A stretch of 64,000 nucleotides of DNA from the NCBI GenBank assembly GCA_002356515.1, contig AP017605.1, positions 7,487,020 through 7,551,019 of the forward strand. Reading direction: 5' to 3'. The DNA is from Mesorhizobium loti (lineage in GTDB: Bacteria > Pseudomonadota > Alphaproteobacteria > Rhizobiales > Rhizobiaceae). The position numbers and the translations under genes were made by a program. The notes below the pieces were generated by a model that searched no databases, was not told the DNA's origin, and was given only the letters and a program-made list of their open reading frames with translations. How positions within the stretch are numbered: the stretch's first letter is position 1; each line of letters opens with the position of its first letter. Of the stretch, positions 8,751 to 18,529 are shown one piece after another.

Positions 8751-9217
8751 CAGCCTTGTCGGCGCTTTTGCGGGGAAAAACGCCCGGAAAAGGCCGAAAT
8801 CCGCGATCCCGGATGACGCAGCGGCAAGACTCAGCTAACCTATCTTGTGCGGCGGACCCGATTTATCCGCTTGGCCGGCGCCTTCTCCTCCCAAGCGGCG
8901 CCGGCCTTCTTCGTTGCGCCGACCCTCGTCTAAATTAGCATTTATCAAATTTAGAATATCCGCACTTGCCGGAAGTTAGCGTCTTTCTGGCATGGGAAGC
9001 CACCGGTCGTTAGGTGTTTGCGGGAAGACGGATGCGCGGGCGAAACTGGATTAAGGCGTTAGGACGAGGCGCGGCAGGTGCGTGCGCGCATCGCTGAACT
9101 CGAGAAAAACCTGACGGCGTCGTCTCCGTCCCGGGGCCGTCAGCAGCGACGCCAAGTTCCGCCTTGAGCGCCTTGAGGAATGCATCGCGCCAATGCAATG
9201 AGGTTTCGACGGTAACC
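8751..9217. other. intergenic region with a 10-bp inverted repeat
   Basis: Between the M20 amidohydrolase and a small lipoprotein gene no credible coding region is seen; the short open frames have no ribosome binding site and no family resemblance. The arms GGCCGGCGCC (8873-8882) and GGCGCCGGCC (8897-8906) enclose 14 bases and are followed by TTCTTCGTT, so they may end the dpaL operon, although the T-run is weak. A short AT-rich patch lies at about 8930-8960. Confidence 0.4.
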
Positions 9218-9373
9218 TTATTGCACTGACTTATCGACAGTCCCTGCGTTCATGACAGGATTGCCAGCGTGGGAGCTTTGTTCGGCGCCAGGAGCCTTGG
9301 TCGGTGGCAGTTTGTTGTCGCAGGCAGAGACAGCCAAAGCCACCAGAACGAGGCTTAATCTTAGCTTTTTCAT
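9218..9373 (-). CDS. small lipoprotein, 51 aa
   Basis: Starting at the ATG at 9373 the product is MKKLRLSLVLVALAVSAC followed by DNKLPPTKAPGAEQ, that is, a lysine-rich n-region, a hydrophobic core and a lipobox (AVSAC) with the modified cysteine at residue 18. The mature part is only about 34 residues and rich in Pro, Ala and Ser. A GGAGG sequence lies about eight bases before this ATG, which decides it over an upstream alternative. The protein is predicted to be anchored to a membrane by acylation. The role is unknown; it is not clearly LptM. Confidence 0.65.
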   Translation of the reverse strand: MKKLRLSLVLVALAVSACDNKLPPTKAPGAEQSSHAGNPVMNAGTVDKSVQ

Positions 9374-9501
9374 CGCTACCGCCTCCAATCTACAACGAGC
9401 CTCCAATTCAAAACGAGGCGATATTGGTTTGGTTGCGAATTAGCGTTGAGGGAACAAAACACCATGCCTGCGGTTGATCTCTATTAGAGGAGGACCGCAG
9501 C

Positions 9502-9675
9502 ATGATCCGTTTGCTTCTGGCAGGCACCTTTGCCTTTCTCACCTACCGCCTCGCGCGCAAGATGATCGATGACGTGCCCGGCGACATCGATCCCCTGTTG
9601 CTGCCCGCATCGAGAAGCGACCGCGAGGCTCTGCGCCGCCAATCGGCGGCCATGGGTGTCGATCCCCGGCGCTAA
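9502..9675 (+). CDS. small hypothetical protein, 57 aa
   Basis: A short gene with a strong GAGGAGG ribosome binding site nine bases before the ATG. The product starts MIRLLLAGTFAFLTYRLARK, a single amphipathic or short membrane helix, and ends in a charged tail rich in Asp and Arg (ASRSDREALRRQSAAMG). The helix is short for a full transmembrane span, so peripheral or inner membrane anchoring is possible. It lies 54 bases before the UvrD-like helicase gene on the same strand. Function not recognised. Confidence 0.55.
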   Translation: MIRLLLAGTFAFLTYRLARKMIDDVPGDIDPLLLPASRSDREALRRQSAAMGVDPRR

Positions 9676-9729
9676 TTCCTCGTGCCGCTTGTGTATTGCG
9701 AACAAAGCGGAAACGATGCTTGATGGGCG

Positions 9730-11823
9730 ATGAACCTCGCCGCCCATGATTCGACCTTTGTGGAATCGACTGCCCAGCCCGCTTATCTCGCCCGGCTGAA
9801 CGACGCCCAGCGCCAGGCCGTAGAGCATGGTGACGGCAGGATCGCCGGGCCGCTGCTGGTCATTGCCGGCGCCGGCTCGGGCAAGACCAACACGCTGGCG
9901 CATCGCGTCGCTCATCTGATCGTTAGGGGTGCCGACCCGCGCCGCATTCTGCTGATGACTTTTTCGCGGCGCGCCGCCTCTGAAATGGCCAAGCGCGTCG
10001 AGCGTATCGCCGGCGAGGTGCTTGGCCGTGACGCCGCCGTGATCACCGATGCGCTGACCTGGGCCGGCACGTTTCACGGCATCGGCGCGCGGCTGTTGCG
10101 CGACTATGCGCTGGAGATCGGCCTCGATCCGGCCTTCACCATCCACGATCGTGAGGATTCGGCCGACCTGATGAATCTCGTGCGCCACGAGCTTGGCTTC
10201 TCCAAGACCGAGGCGCGTTTCCCGACCAAGGGCACATGCCTGGCCATCTATTCGCGCGCCGTCAACGCGCAGGCGCCGCTCGGCGAAGTGCTGGGATCCG
10301 CCTTCCCTTGGTGCGCCGGTTGGGCCGATCAGCTCAAGCAGCTGTTCGCCGGCTATGTCGAGGCCAAGCAGGCGCAGAATGTGCTCGATTACGATGATCT
10401 GCTGCTCTACTGGGCGCAGATGGCGGCCGAGCCGGAAATCGCGGCGCATCTGGGTGGGCGTTTCGACCATGTGCTGGTCGACGAATACCAGGACACCAAC
10501 CGGCTGCAGGCCTCTATCCTGATGGCGCTGAAACCCGACGGCGCCGGGCTGACGGTGGTTGGCGACGATGCGCAGTCGATCTATTCGTTCCGCGCCGCCG
10601 AGGTGCGCAACATCCTCGATTTTCCCAAACAGTTCGCCCAGGCCGCTGATGTGGTGATGCTGGAGCGCAATTACCGCTCGACAGAAACCATTCTGGCGGC
10701 AGCCAATGCGGTGATCGGTGAGGCCTCGGAGCGCTTCACCAAGAATCTCTGGTCGGAACGCAAATCCACCGACAAGCCAAGGCTGGTGGCCGTGCGCGAC
10801 GAGGTCGAGCAAGCCAACTTCGTCTGCGATACGATCCTGGCCGAGCGCGAGGCCGGTACGGCGCTGAAATCGCAAGCGGTGCTGTTTCGCGCCTCACACC
10901 ACAGCGGGCCGCTGGAGATCGAGCTGACGCGGCGCAACATTCCTTTCGTCAAGTTTGGCGGGCTGAAATTCCTCGATGCCGCCCATGTCAAGGACGTGCT
11001 GGCGGTGCTGCGTTTTGCCGAAAACCCGCGCGACCGTGTTGCCGGTTTCCGCGTCCTGCAACTGATGCCGGGCATTGGCCCCTCGGCCGCCGGACAGATT
11101 GTTGAGACGATGACCACGGCACTGGATGAGGCGATGGGCCTCGCCGGCTGGCGCCCGCCACAGCGCGCGGCGGACGACTGGCCGGCCTTTGTTTCGCTTT
11201 ATTCCGGCCTGCGGGCCGGCGCCAAATGGCCGGCCGACCTCGAACAGGTCAGGCTCTGGTACGAGCCGCATCTGGAGCGCATCCATGAGGATGTCATTAC
11301 GCGCCGCGCCGATCTGTTGCAGCTCGAGCAGATCGGCTCGGGTTACGCCTCGCGCGAACGCTTCCTGACGGAGCTGACGCTCGATCCGCCGGATGCGACC
11401 AGCGACCAGGTCGGGCCGCCGCATCGCGATGAGGACTATCTGATCCTGTCGACCATCCACTCGGCCAAGGGCCAGGAGTGGAAGAATGTTTTCGTGCTCA
11501 ACACCGTCGATGGCTGCATCCCGGCTGATCTCGGTGTCGGCACCAAGGAAGACATCGAGGAGGAGCGCCGGCTGCTCTACGTGGCGATGACGCGAGCCAA
11601 GGACAGCCTCAACCTCGTCATGCCGCAGCGCTTCTTTCCGCACGGCCAGGCCGCGCGCGGCGACCGCCACGTCTATGCCTCGCGCACCCGCTTCATCCCG
11701 GCCTCGATCCTTGACGCGTTCCAGCAGATGTCGTGGCCGGGCGCGCAAGCGGCTGAGGGCAGGGCGTCCCGGCCGGAGGTGCGCGTCGACATCGGCGCAC
11801 GCATGCGCGGCATGTGGAAATAG
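9730..11823 (+). CDS. ATP-dependent DNA helicase, UvrD/Rep/PcrA type (SF1A), 697 aa
   Basis: The SF1 helicase motifs are present in order: a Q-motif region [11 protein letters not shown], Walker A GAGSGKT at residues 47-53, motif Ia [10 protein letters not shown], Walker [10 protein letters not shown], motif [17 protein letters not shown], motif [13 protein letters not shown], motif [16 protein letters not shown] and motif [16 protein letters not shown]. It should translocate 3' to 5' on single-stranded DNA. It is a little shorter than UvrD or PcrA (about 720-780) and is probably a second paralogue, involved in repair or in removal of proteins from DNA. It precedes dapB by eight bases but need not share its function. 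Confidence 0.9.
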   Translation: MNLAAHDSTFVESTAQPAYLARLNDAQRQAVEHGDGRIAGPLLVIAGAGSGKTNTLAHRVAHLIVRGADPRRILLMTFSRRAASEMAKRVERIAGEVLGRDAAVITDALTWAGTFHGIGARLLRDYALEIGLDPAFTIHDREDSADLMNLVRHELGFSKTEARFPTKGTCLAIYSRAVNAQAPLGEVLGSAFPWCAGWADQLKQLFAGYVEAKQAQNVLDYDDLLLYWAQMAAEPEIAAHLGGRFDHVLVDEYQDTNRLQASILMALKPDGAGLTVVGDDAQSIYSFRAAEVRNILDFPKQFAQAADVVMLERNYRSTETILAAANAVIGEASERFTKNLWSERKSTDKPRLVAVRDEVEQANFVCDTILAEREAGTALKSQAVLFRASHHSGPLEIELTRRNIPFVKFGGLKFLDAAHVKDVLAVLRFAENPRDRVAGFRVLQLMPGIGPSAAGQIVETMTTALDEAMGLAGWRPPQRAADDWPAFVSLYSGLRAGAKWPADLEQVRLWYEPHLERIHEDVITRRADLLQLEQIGSGYASRERFLTELTLDPPDATSDQVGPPHRDEDYLILSTIHSAKGQEWKNVFVLNTVDGCIPADLGVGTKEDIEEERRLLYVAMTRAKDSLNLVMPQRFFPHGQAARGDRHVYASRTRFIPASILDAFQQMSWPGAQAAEGRASRPEVRVDIGARMRGMWK

Positions 11824-11831
11824 CTGACGCC

Positions 11832-12608
11832 ATGGCGCAACCGCCGATCAGGATCGCCATCGCCGGGGCGCTCGGCCGCATGGGCCGCCAGATGGCGGAC
11901 GCCGTTCAGGCCGATTCGCGGCTGGCGCTTACGGCCCGCTTCCATCGGCCAGGCAGTGTCGGTGACGGGCTGGTGAGCCGCGACGAGGCGCTTGCCATGG
12001 CCGATGTGGTGATCGATTTCACCACGCCGGCCACCTCCGCCGATCTGGCGAGCTTCTGTGCCAAGCGCGGTGGACCGGCTTTGGTGATCGGGTCCACCGG
12101 TTTCGATGCCGCCGAACTGGCTGATATTGCCGATGCCGCGAAAACGATTCCCATCGTCCGCTCCGGCAGCTTTTCGCTTGGGCTCAACATGCTGGTCGGG
12201 CTGGTCGAGCAGGCGGCCAGAGCACTCGATGCCGATGACTGGGATGCCGAGATTTTCGAGGCGCATCATCGCCACAAGATCGATGCGCCGTCGGGCACCG
12301 CGCTGATGCTGGGACAGGCTGTTGCTGGTGGACGCGGCGTCGAACTGGATGCGGTCGCAAGGCGCGTCCGCGACGGGGTCACCGGCGCGCGTCCCACGGG
12401 TGAGATCGGATTCGCGGTGACGCGCGGCGGCAGCATCATCGGCGAGCACAGCGTCAGCTTCTGTGCCGAGGGCGAGCTTGTTACCTTGTCGCATGCCGCC
12501 GGCGACCGCATCATGTTCGCGCGTGGCGCCATTGCCGCGGCACTCTGGGTATCGGGACGCCCGCCTGGCGAATATGACATGCGTGACGTGCTGAGGCTGA
12601 ACGATTGA
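11832..12608 (+). CDS. dapB: 4-hydroxy-tetrahydrodipicolinate reductase, 258 aa
   Basis: Catalyses the NAD(P)H-dependent reduction step of the diaminopimelate/lysine pathway in the cytoplasm. It has the Rossmann start [16 protein letters not shown], the [16 protein letters not shown] segment, the catalytic signature [16 protein letters not shown] with its HHRHK and the substrate loop, and a C-terminal EFATG-like region ([13 protein letters not shown], ending [12 protein letters not shown]). The ATG at 11832 gives the usual N-terminus; the frame is open a little further upstream but inside the helicase end. Length 258 residues fits the family at about 265. Confidence 0.95.
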   Translation: MAQPPIRIAIAGALGRMGRQMADAVQADSRLALTARFHRPGSVGDGLVSRDEALAMADVVIDFTTPATSADLASFCAKRGGPALVIGSTGFDAAELADIADAAKTIPIVRSGSFSLGLNMLVGLVEQAARALDADDWDAEIFEAHHRHKIDAPSGTALMLGQAVAGGRGVELDAVARRVRDGVTGARPTGEIGFAVTRGGSIIGEHSVSFCAEGELVTLSHAAGDRIMFARGAIAAALWVSGRPPGEYDMRDVLRLND

Positions 12609-12808
12609 TGAGGCGCACGTCGTCCCGGCATGTTGCCCTGTGGTGGCGGGCAAGCGGCGGCTTACCAATCCGTAAGCTTTGATTTTCAGCTTTTCCTTGA
12701 AAGCTGGATGAAAGGTTGGTGCCATAACTGTTGTTTGGCGCCCCCATATTGTCGTGCAAAAGCGATGGGAGAGAGAGGGGCGCGGGAAACGAACAAAGGG
12801 AAGAGGCC

Positions 12809-13822
12809 ATGTCGCTCGCGCGAATTCTGCTTGATTCAGCCGCCACAACCGCACTCGTCGCCATCATGGCCTTGTCAGCGCCATCCGCGCGCGCCGACGA
12901 AAAAATCTCCATCATGGTCGGCGGCTACGAAAAACAGATCTATCTGCCCGCCAAGCTGACCGAGGCCCTCGGTTACTTCAAGGACGAGGGCCTCGACGTC
13001 GAATTGCTGAATGAACCGGCCGGCGTTGATGCTGAAAACGAGATGCTTGCCGGTGCCGTCCAGGGGGTCGTCGGTTTCTACGACCACTGCATCGATCTGC
13101 AGGCCAAGGGCAAGTTCGTCGAATCCATCGTCCAGTTCAGCCAGGCGCCGGGCGAGGTCGAGCTGGTTTCGACGAAACATCCGGAGATCAAATCACCCGC
13201 CGACTTCAAGGGAAAGAGCCTGGGCGTGACCGGTCTGGGCTCATCGACGAATTTTCTTACGGAATATCTTGCCGTCAAGAACGGCTTGAAGCTCGGGGAT
13301 TTCACCTCGGTTCCGGTTGGTGCCGGCACCACCTTCATCGCCGCCATGCAGCAGGACAAGATCCAGGCAGGCATGACGACCGAGCCGACGATCACCCGCC
13401 TGCTAAAAACCGGCGAAGCGACCGTTCTTATCGATATGCGCACAATGGAGGGCACCAAGGCCGCGCTCGGCGGCACTTACCCGGCCGCATCCCTCTATAT
13501 GCAGACCGACTGGGTCGAAGCGCATAAGGACATCGTGCAGAAGCTGGCCAATGCCTTCGTCAAGACGCAGAAGTTCATCAACACCCATAGCGGCGCCGAG
13601 ATCGCCGACAAGATGCCGAAGGACTATTATGTCGGCGACAAGGAAGGCTACGTGAAGGCCCTCGATGCCGGCAAGGCGATGTTCACCCCCGACGGGATCA
13701 TGCCCGAAGGGGGCCCGGAGACGGTGCTGACGGTTCTTTCAGCCTTCAAGAAGGAACTGCAGGGCAAGCAGATCGACCTCTCTAAGACCTACACCTCGGA
13801 ATTCGTCAAGAACGCCAAGTAG
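12809..13822 (+). CDS. ABC transporter substrate-binding protein, NMT1/THI5-like, 337 aa
   Basis: A periplasmic binding protein with a signal peptide over about residues 1-28, ending PSARADEK. The mature start ISIMVGGYEKQIYLPAKLTEALGYF and the DVELLNEPAGVDAENEML stretch (split here) are characteristic of the NMT1/SsuA-like family that binds nitrate, sulfonates, pyrimidine precursors or aromatic acids. A GAAGAGG ribosome binding site lies just before the ATG at 12809. The gene is followed by a hairpin and then by ATPase and permease genes, forming one uptake operon. The ligand cannot be assigned from sequence alone. Confidence 0.88.
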   Translation: MSLARILLDSAATTALVAIMALSAPSARADEKISIMVGGYEKQIYLPAKLTEALGYFKDEGLDVELLNEPAGVDAENEMLAGAVQGVVGFYDHCIDLQAKGKFVESIVQFSQAPGEVELVSTKHPEIKSPADFKGKSLGVTGLGSSTNFLTEYLAVKNGLKLGDFTSVPVGAGTTFIAAMQQDKIQAGMTTEPTITRLLKTGEATVLIDMRTMEGTKAALGGTYPAASLYMQTDWVEAHKDIVQKLANAFVKTQKFINTHSGAEIADKMPKDYYVGDKEGYVKALDAGKAMFTPDGIMPEGGPETVLTVLSAFKKELQGKQIDLSKTYTSEFVKNAK

Positions 13823-13830
13823 CAGGCCGA

Positions 13831-13859
13831 GCCGGCGCGATGCGCGACATCGCGCCGGC
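13831..13859 (+). terminator. intercistronic hairpin without T-run
   Basis: GCCGGCGCGATG (13831-13842) and CATCGCGCCGGC (13848-13859) form a perfect 12-bp stem with a five-base loop, nine bases after the binding-protein stop codon. There is no T-run, so it more likely stabilises the upstream mRNA or acts as partial attenuator, giving more binding protein than transporter subunits. Confidence 0.55.
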
Positions 13860-13928
13860 AATCGTCAGTTCTTAACGTCCGGCGGCCCTTGCCGACGGCT
13901 GGCGTCCGCTCGAACCCGGAGTTCCACC

Positions 13929-14738
13929 ATGGCCCATGAAAAGACCACACCAGCGATTGAGCTGATCAACGTCAGCCGTCGCTTCCTATCGCCCACCGGT
14001 AAATCGCTGACGGCACTGCGTGATTTCACCATGACCGTAGAGCGCGGCGAATTCGTCGCCGTCGTCGGCCCGACCGGTTGCGGTAAATCCACCACTCTCA
14101 ACCTGGTCACTGGATTGGCAAGCCCAAGTGCTGGCGAGGTTCGTGTCATGGGCGCGCCGGTCAAGGGGATAGACCCTCGCATCGGCTTTGTCTTCCAGAG
14201 CGATGCTTTGTTCCCCTGGCGAACCGTGATCGAGAACGTGATGGCCGGCCCGCTCTTTCGTGGCAGGGCTAAGTCGGATGCCACGGCCGCGGCACGCGAT
14301 TGGCTGGCGCGCGTCGGCCTGTCGCGTTTCGAGCACCACTATCCGCACCAGCTTTCCGGCGGTATGCGCAAGCGCGTGGCGCTGGCCCAGACCTTTATAA
14401 ATGGCCCGGAGATCCTTCTGATGGACGAGCCGTTTTCGGCGCTTGACGTACAGACGCGCGTGCTGATGCACGAGGAATTGCTGCGCCTGTGGTCGCAGGC
14501 AAAGGCTTCCGTGGTCTTCGTCACACACGACCTCGAGGAGGCGATTGCGCTTGCCGACAAGGTCTATGTCCTGACCGCCGGGCCAGCCACGGTAAAATCG
14601 GTCTACACGATTGATCTGCCGCGCCCGCGCGTCGTCGCCGATATCCGCTACGAACAGAGCTTCATCAATTACTCGCGCACGATCTGGGCGGACCTCAAGG
14701 AAGAGGTCGAGACCAGCTATGCGCGTGCGGCAGCCTGA
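13929..14738 (+). CDS. ABC transporter ATP-binding protein (SsuB/TauB type), 269 aa
   Basis: Complete ABC ATPase: Walker [10 protein letters not shown] near residue 50, Q-loop [12 protein letters not shown], signature [13 protein letters not shown], Walker [13 protein letters not shown] and the switch histidine in FVTHDLEEA. The Pro-Trp after the Q-loop and GMRKR signature are typical of the nitrate/sulfonate/taurine family. The chain is cytoplasmic and powers the permease encoded eleven bases downstream. It overlaps with nothing; the preceding 106 bases hold the hairpin after the binding-protein gene. Confidence 0.92.
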   Translation: MAHEKTTPAIELINVSRRFLSPTGKSLTALRDFTMTVERGEFVAVVGPTGCGKSTTLNLVTGLASPSAGEVRVMGAPVKGIDPRIGFVFQSDALFPWRTVIENVMAGPLFRGRAKSDATAAARDWLARVGLSRFEHHYPHQLSGGMRKRVALAQTFINGPEILLMDEPFSALDVQTRVLMHEELLRLWSQAKASVVFVTHDLEEAIALADKVYVLTAGPATVKSVYTIDLPRPRVVADIRYEQSFINYSRTIWADLKEEVETSYARAAA

Positions 14739-14749
14739 GGAGGAAAGCC

Positions 14750-15628
14750 ATGACCGATGCCGCCATCGACATCAGAGCAGGGGCCTTCAAGCCTGGCACA
14801 TCAGACGCCGAAATCGAAGCCGCCGCCGCGAAGGCGGCAACGCATCGCCGCCGCACCGTGATGGTCTGGCGGGTCGCCATTCTCGTTGCCTTTCTCGGCC
14901 TTTGGGAAGTCGCCGCGCGCAAGGCCTGGATCGATCCGTTCTTCTACGCAATGCCGAGCGCGATCGCGCAGCGGCTCTATGAATGGACGACGGAAGGAAC
15001 GTCCGAGGGGCCTCTCTGGTATCATCTCTATGTCACCATGGAGGAGTCGGTCATCGGCTTCGCGACCGGCTCGGTCGCCGGTATCATCATCGGTGTCGCG
15101 CTCGGCCGCAACCGGATGGCCGCCGACATTTTCTCGATCTATATCAAGGTCATCAATTCCATTCCGCGCGTGGTTCTGGCGCCGATCTTCATCATGATCC
15201 TCGGCCTCGGCCTCGCCTCGAAAGTGGCGCTTGCCTTCGTGATGGTTTTCTTTGTCGTCTTCCACAATGCCTTCCAGGGCGTGCGGGAGGCCGACAGGGC
15301 AATGATCGCCAATGCCCGCATCCTCGGCGCATCCAACTGGCAACTGACCCGCTCGGTGATCGTCCCTTCGGCGATGAGTTGGATCTTTGCCAGCCTGCAT
15401 GTCAGCTTCGGCTTTGCCATCATCGGCGCGATCGTCGGCGAGTTCGTCGGCGCGCGCTTCGGCATCGGCCTCCTGATCAATATCGCCAAAGGGTCCTTCG
15501 ACGCCGCCGGCATGTATGCCGCGATCGTCATCGTCATGGTGGTGGCGCTTGGTGCCGAGTATCTGATGACGATGGTCGAGAACCGCCTCGCAAAATGGCG
15601 CCCCCAGCCATTGCACGAGACGCAGTGA
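14750..15628 (+). CDS. ABC transporter permease (SsuC/TauC type), 292 aa
   Basis: Inner-membrane permease with a cytoplasmic N-terminus rich in Ala and Arg, a first hydrophobic helix VAILVAFLGLWEVAA, and the binding-protein-dependent transport (BPD) core; the EAA-loop is visible as READRAMIANARILGASNW followed by LTRSVIVPSAM. A GAGGAGG ribosome binding site precedes the ATG at 14750. It works with the upstream ATPase and periplasmic protein. The gene ends 13 bases from the convergent histidine kinase gene. Confidence 0.92.
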   Translation: MTDAAIDIRAGAFKPGTSDAEIEAAAAKAATHRRRTVMVWRVAILVAFLGLWEVAARKAWIDPFFYAMPSAIAQRLYEWTTEGTSEGPLWYHLYVTMEESVIGFATGSVAGIIIGVALGRNRMAADIFSIYIKVINSIPRVVLAPIFIMILGLGLASKVALAFVMVFFVVFHNAFQGVREADRAMIANARILGASNWQLTRSVIVPSAMSWIFASLHVSFGFAIIGAIVGEFVGARFGIGLLINIAKGSFDAAGMYAAIVIVMVVALGAEYLMTMVENRLAKWRPQPLHETQ

Positions 15629-15641
15629 GCGGCGAAATAAT

Positions 15642-17000
15642 TCAGCTGCCTGCCAGTGGCAGCCTGACCTCGACCACCAGACCGCCGGCCGCGCCATCCC
15701 GCAGGGTGACGCGGCCGGCGGCATTTTCGACGACCTCGCGCACTATGGCGAGCCCCAGCCCGCTGCCTTCCTCGGTCGAACCGGCGATGCGGTAGAAGCG
15801 CTCGAACACATGGTCTCTTTCGTCCACAGGGATGCCCGGACCGTCGTCGGAGACCGTCAGCATGGCTTCGCCATCGACGGCTGCCAGCCTCACCGTGACG
15901 CTGCCGCCTGATCTGGAGTAGCGCAGCGCGTTGTCGACGAGGTTGACGATCATCTCGCGCAGCATGGTGCCGTCGCCGATGACCGGCACGGGGCCGGCCT
16001 CCTCAAGGCCGAGATCGATGTTGCGACTGATTGCCAGCGGCGCTTGCGCCTCCAGCACGTGTCGGGCCGCTTCGGTCAGGTCGATGCGGTCGGCGCGCGG
16101 TCGCCGGCTGCCCGGTTCCGCTCGCGACAGGGTGAGCAACTGTTCTGCCAACCGCGCCAGCTTGCCGGAGCTTGTCTGCAGCGCCACCAGCGCCTCCTGG
16201 CGTGCGTCGGAGACAGTTTCGCGCAGCGCGTAGCTCGCTTGCGTCGACAGCAGCGCCAGCGGCGTGCGCAGCTGGTGCGCGGCGTTGGCGATGAAGCGGC
16301 GCTGGGCTGCCATCTGCGCCCGCACGCGCTCCATATAGACGTTGAGCGCATCGATCAGCGGGCGGATCTCGCTTTGCGCACCTGGCACCTCGACCGGGTC
16401 GAGATCGCTGCGACTTGGCGAGCGCACCGCGTCGCGCAACCGGATCAACGGTGCAAGGCCGCGATGCAGGCCGAGCAGAACGAACAGGCCGGCAATCGCC
16501 ACCAGTGCCAGCTGCTGGGCAAAGGCGCCAAACCAGAGACGCCGCACCATGGCATCATGTCCGGCAAGCGTGACGCCAACGGTAACTGATATCGGCGAGT
16601 CGTCTCCGGCGCCGACCACCGTATGGCTGTAAGTAAGCAATCTCAGCAGATGGTCCCGATAGCTTGCCTCGGTGCCGGGATACTTCACCGCCTCCGGCAG
16701 GTCGGGATAGCCGGTCAGCAGCCGCCCTCCACGGGCCTTGACATGGTAGTAGACGCTGTCGCGGTCGCCGGTGTCGAACATCTCGAGCGCCGCCGGTGGT
16801 ATCGTGGCGTCGAGCACGCCGTCAGTCACGGCGACACGTTCGGCAATAGCCCGGGCCGAGCCCATCAGCATGCGATCGGTGACCAGATCCGCGGTTGCCA
16901 GCGCGTTGCGATGGCTGGTCCACAGATTGATGGTGACCAGCCCAACGAGCGGCAAGACCACCCAGGCCAGCAGTTGCAAGCGGAGACTGTTAATCCTCAT
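15642..17000 (-). CDS. sensor histidine kinase, TctE-like, 452 aa
   Basis: Membrane sensor with a first hydrophobic helix (LLAWVVLPLVGLVTINLW), a periplasmic domain with the TctE-type start SHRNALATADLVTDRML, a second helix (LALVAIAGLFVLLGL), a HAMP-like linker, then the HisKA box NAAHQLRTPLALL, N-box MIVNLVDNALRYS, and G-boxes VSDDGPGIP and GSGLGLAIV. It should phosphorylate the regulator encoded immediately upstream, whose end it overlaps by eleven bases (start ATG at 17000). TctDE systems typically control carboxylate uptake; here the nearest transport genes are the convergent NMT1-type ABC genes. Confidence 0.9.
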   Translation of the reverse strand: MRINSLRLQLLAWVVLPLVGLVTINLWTSHRNALATADLVTDRMLMGSARAIAERVAVTDGVLDATIPPAALEMFDTGDRDSVYYHVKARGGRLLTGYPDLPEAVKYPGTEASYRDHLLRLLTYSHTVVGAGDDSPISVTVGVTLAGHDAMVRRLWFGAFAQQLALVAIAGLFVLLGLHRGLAPLIRLRDAVRSPSRSDLDPVEVPGAQSEIRPLIDALNVYMERVRAQMAAQRRFIANAAHQLRTPLALLSTQASYALRETVSDARQEALVALQTSSGKLARLAEQLLTLSRAEPGSRRPRADRIDLTEAARHVLEAQAPLAISRNIDLGLEEAGPVPVIGDGTMLREMIVNLVDNALRYSRSGGSVTVRLAAVDGEAMLTVSDDGPGIPVDERDHVFERFYRIAGSTEEGSGLGLAIVREVVENAAGRVTLRDGAAGGLVVEVRLPLAGS

Positions 17001-17658
17001 GTCGCAAGAGATAGCCGAGGCCACGCAAGGTGGCGATCTGGACCCGCGACCCCTCGAGCTTCTTGCGCACACGGTGCACATAGATCTCGATGGCGCTGGG
17101 GTCGGCGTCTGTCTCGAAGTCGTAGATCGCCGCCGAAAGCGCTGCCTTGCTCACCGTACGCCCGGCCTTGACCATCAATTGCTCCAGCACCGCATGTTCG
17201 CGCGGCGTCAGCGCCAGTGTCTCGCCGGCCAGCGAAAACAGCCGTGTGTTGGTGTCGAAGACGAGATCGCCGCAGGCAACGACAGGCGCGGTCCGGTCAT
17301 TGGCGCGTCGCAGCTGCGCCCGGATGCGCGCCTCGAGCTCCTCGACCTGGAATGGCTTGGCCAGATAGTCGTCGGCGCCTTCATTGAGCCCCTTGACCCG
17401 ACCGTCGAGGCTGGCATTGGCAGTCAGCACGATCACCGGCACCCGGTTGCCGCGCGCCCGCAGCATGCGCAGCACCTCCAGGCCGCTCATGCGCGGCAGC
17501 GCCAGGTCGAGGATGACAAGCGCGTGGTCGCCAGCGGCCAACGCATGCTCGACATCCTCGCCCTCATGGACGATGTCGACGACATAATTCGCCTGGCGCA
17601 AGGTCTTGCCTAACCAGTCGGCCAGTTCGTGATTGTCCTCAACAAGCAGCAGTCGCAT
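16990..17658 (-). CDS. response regulator, OmpR/PhoB family (TctD-like), 222 aa
   Basis: Starts MRLLLVEDNHELADWLG at the ATG at 17658, giving the normal receiver domain: acidic pair E7-D8, phospho-acceptor aspartate in LVILDLALP, threonine in VIVLTANAS, and lysine in YLAKPF. The C-terminal winged helix is the OmpR type (LTPREHAVLEQLMVKAG, then SAIEIYVHRVRKKL and TLRGLGYLL). The frame extends further upstream but adds no family sequence. It is cotranscribed with the kinase downstream, with the two coding regions overlapping. Confidence 0.92.
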   Translation of the reverse strand: MRLLLVEDNHELADWLGKTLRQANYVVDIVHEGEDVEHALAAGDHALVILDLALPRMSGLEVLRMLRARGNRVPVIVLTANASLDGRVKGLNEGADDYLAKPFQVEELEARIRAQLRRANDRTAPVVACGDLVFDTNTRLFSLAGETLALTPREHAVLEQLMVKAGRTVSKAALSAAIYDFETDADPSAIEIYVHRVRKKLEGSRVQIATLRGLGYLLRHED

Positions 17659-17837
17659 ATCTATGGCAGTCTGGATCCCATTTCCCTGCGGATCGCCTTG
17701 GGCGTGATCGGCCACGGCATCCCTGATCTCCGTTGAATGAGCGACAGTATCGATCTCAACGCAAGACAAATGCGATCTAGGCTAGCGGCAACAGCAGATC
17801 GTTACAGGTTCAGGTCGGCCAGTTTTCATCCAAAATC

Positions 17838-17856
17838 GAACCGAACGGTTCGGTTC
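17838..17856. promoter_or_regulatory. 19-bp operator-like palindrome upstream of first DUF680 gene
   Basis: GAACCGAACGGTTCGGTTC has perfect nine-base arms around a central G and resembles operators of TetR-type repressors (GAACCG-n-CGGTTC). It lies 299 bases before the ATG of the first DUF680 gene. A related site at 18530 lies 299 bases before the second. No TetR gene is adjacent, so the binding protein is unknown. Confidence 0.55.
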
Positions 17857-18062
17857 TGATTGACAGATTGTATCGCAAACAGTGAACAATGGCCTCCAAA
17901 AGCACGCTGGTTCCGTTGGAGGTGATGAGCTTAATAGACTGAAATTGCTTCGTAAATCGCCTCGAGATTGCTGCGGTGCAGCATGCATTGTCTATAATAT
18001 AAGGAAATTCTTCAAAGCCGACGCGGCTGGAAAACCTAAAAAGCATTCCCTACTTCGGGGTG

Positions 18063-18111
18063 GTCCGAGCGACGCGAAAATCCTCCCAAGGGCACGCCAC
18101 CAGACGGACAG
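18063..18111 (+). promoter_or_regulatory. conserved structured leader of DUF680 gene 1
   Basis: The region 18063-18136 is nearly identical to 18754-18828 in front of the second gene. GTCCG (18063-18067) pairs with CGGAC (18105-18109) around a loop that holds TCCTCCCAAGG, a stretch complementary to a Shine-Dalgarno core. The shared end AATACTGGAGTACTTAA includes GGAG in the middle of a TACT/AGTA palindrome right before the start codon. A weak TATAAT box is at 17993-17998. Confidence 0.5.
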
Positions 18112-18136
18112 GAAGACAAATACTGGAGTACTTAAG

Positions 18137-18364
18137 ATGACCAAGATCGCTCTTACCGCCGCCGCCATCCTCGTTGCCACCGGCACCGCTTTTGCCGGCA
18201 GCGACAACTACGGTTCCAACAATGTCAACCAGCCGGTTGCCAGCCAGTCGTCCGCCAACGTCGACACCACGCATACCGGTTCGATCGCGAAGTCCGTGAA
18301 GGCACAGGGCGACGCCAATGCCAACGTACCGGCTCAGTCGGGCCAGGGCATCTGGGGCCGCTAA
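18137..18364 (+). CDS. DUF680 small secreted protein, copy 1, 75 aa
   Basis: A small exported protein: signal peptide MTKIALTAAAILVATGTAFA, then a mature part starting GSDNYGSNNVNQPVAS and ending SGQGIWGR. The start GSD-YGS-N-NQP and the closing GQGIWG are shared by all three copies here and match DUF680, a family of unknown function known from Mesorhizobium. The mature part is about 55 residues, polar and low in hydrophobic residues, so it is probably disordered in the periplasm or outside the cell. The ATG follows GGAG by eight bases. A strong terminator follows. Confidence 0.8.
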   Translation: MTKIALTAAAILVATGTAFAGSDNYGSNNVNQPVASQSSANVDTTHTGSIAKSVKAQGDANANVPAQSGQGIWGR

Positions 18365-18388
18365 TTCCTTCAATCCCGGAAGACGACA

Positions 18389-18424
18389 AAGAGCGGTGGG
18401 CTTGGCCCGCCGCTCTTGTTTTTG
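18389..18424 (+). terminator. rho-independent terminator after DUF680 copy 1
   Basis: AAGAGCGGTGGGC, a TTG loop and GCCCGCCGCTCTT form a 13-bp stem with one G-U pair, followed by GTTTTT. It is almost identical to the terminator at 19123. Confidence 0.9.
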
Positions 18425-18529
18425 TGCGCTGGGACAGATGTCTGCCGGTCGGGCTGGCAACTTACCGCCTGGCATGTCGAACGACGTGGTTCACCCAGAC
18501 GTTTCACGCGGGTGTGCCGATCGAAAATC

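Noticed and set aside
9010..9198. Short minus-strand frame before the lipoprotein gene
   Set aside because: No ribosome binding site, no family resemblance, and codon pattern not like neighbouring genes.
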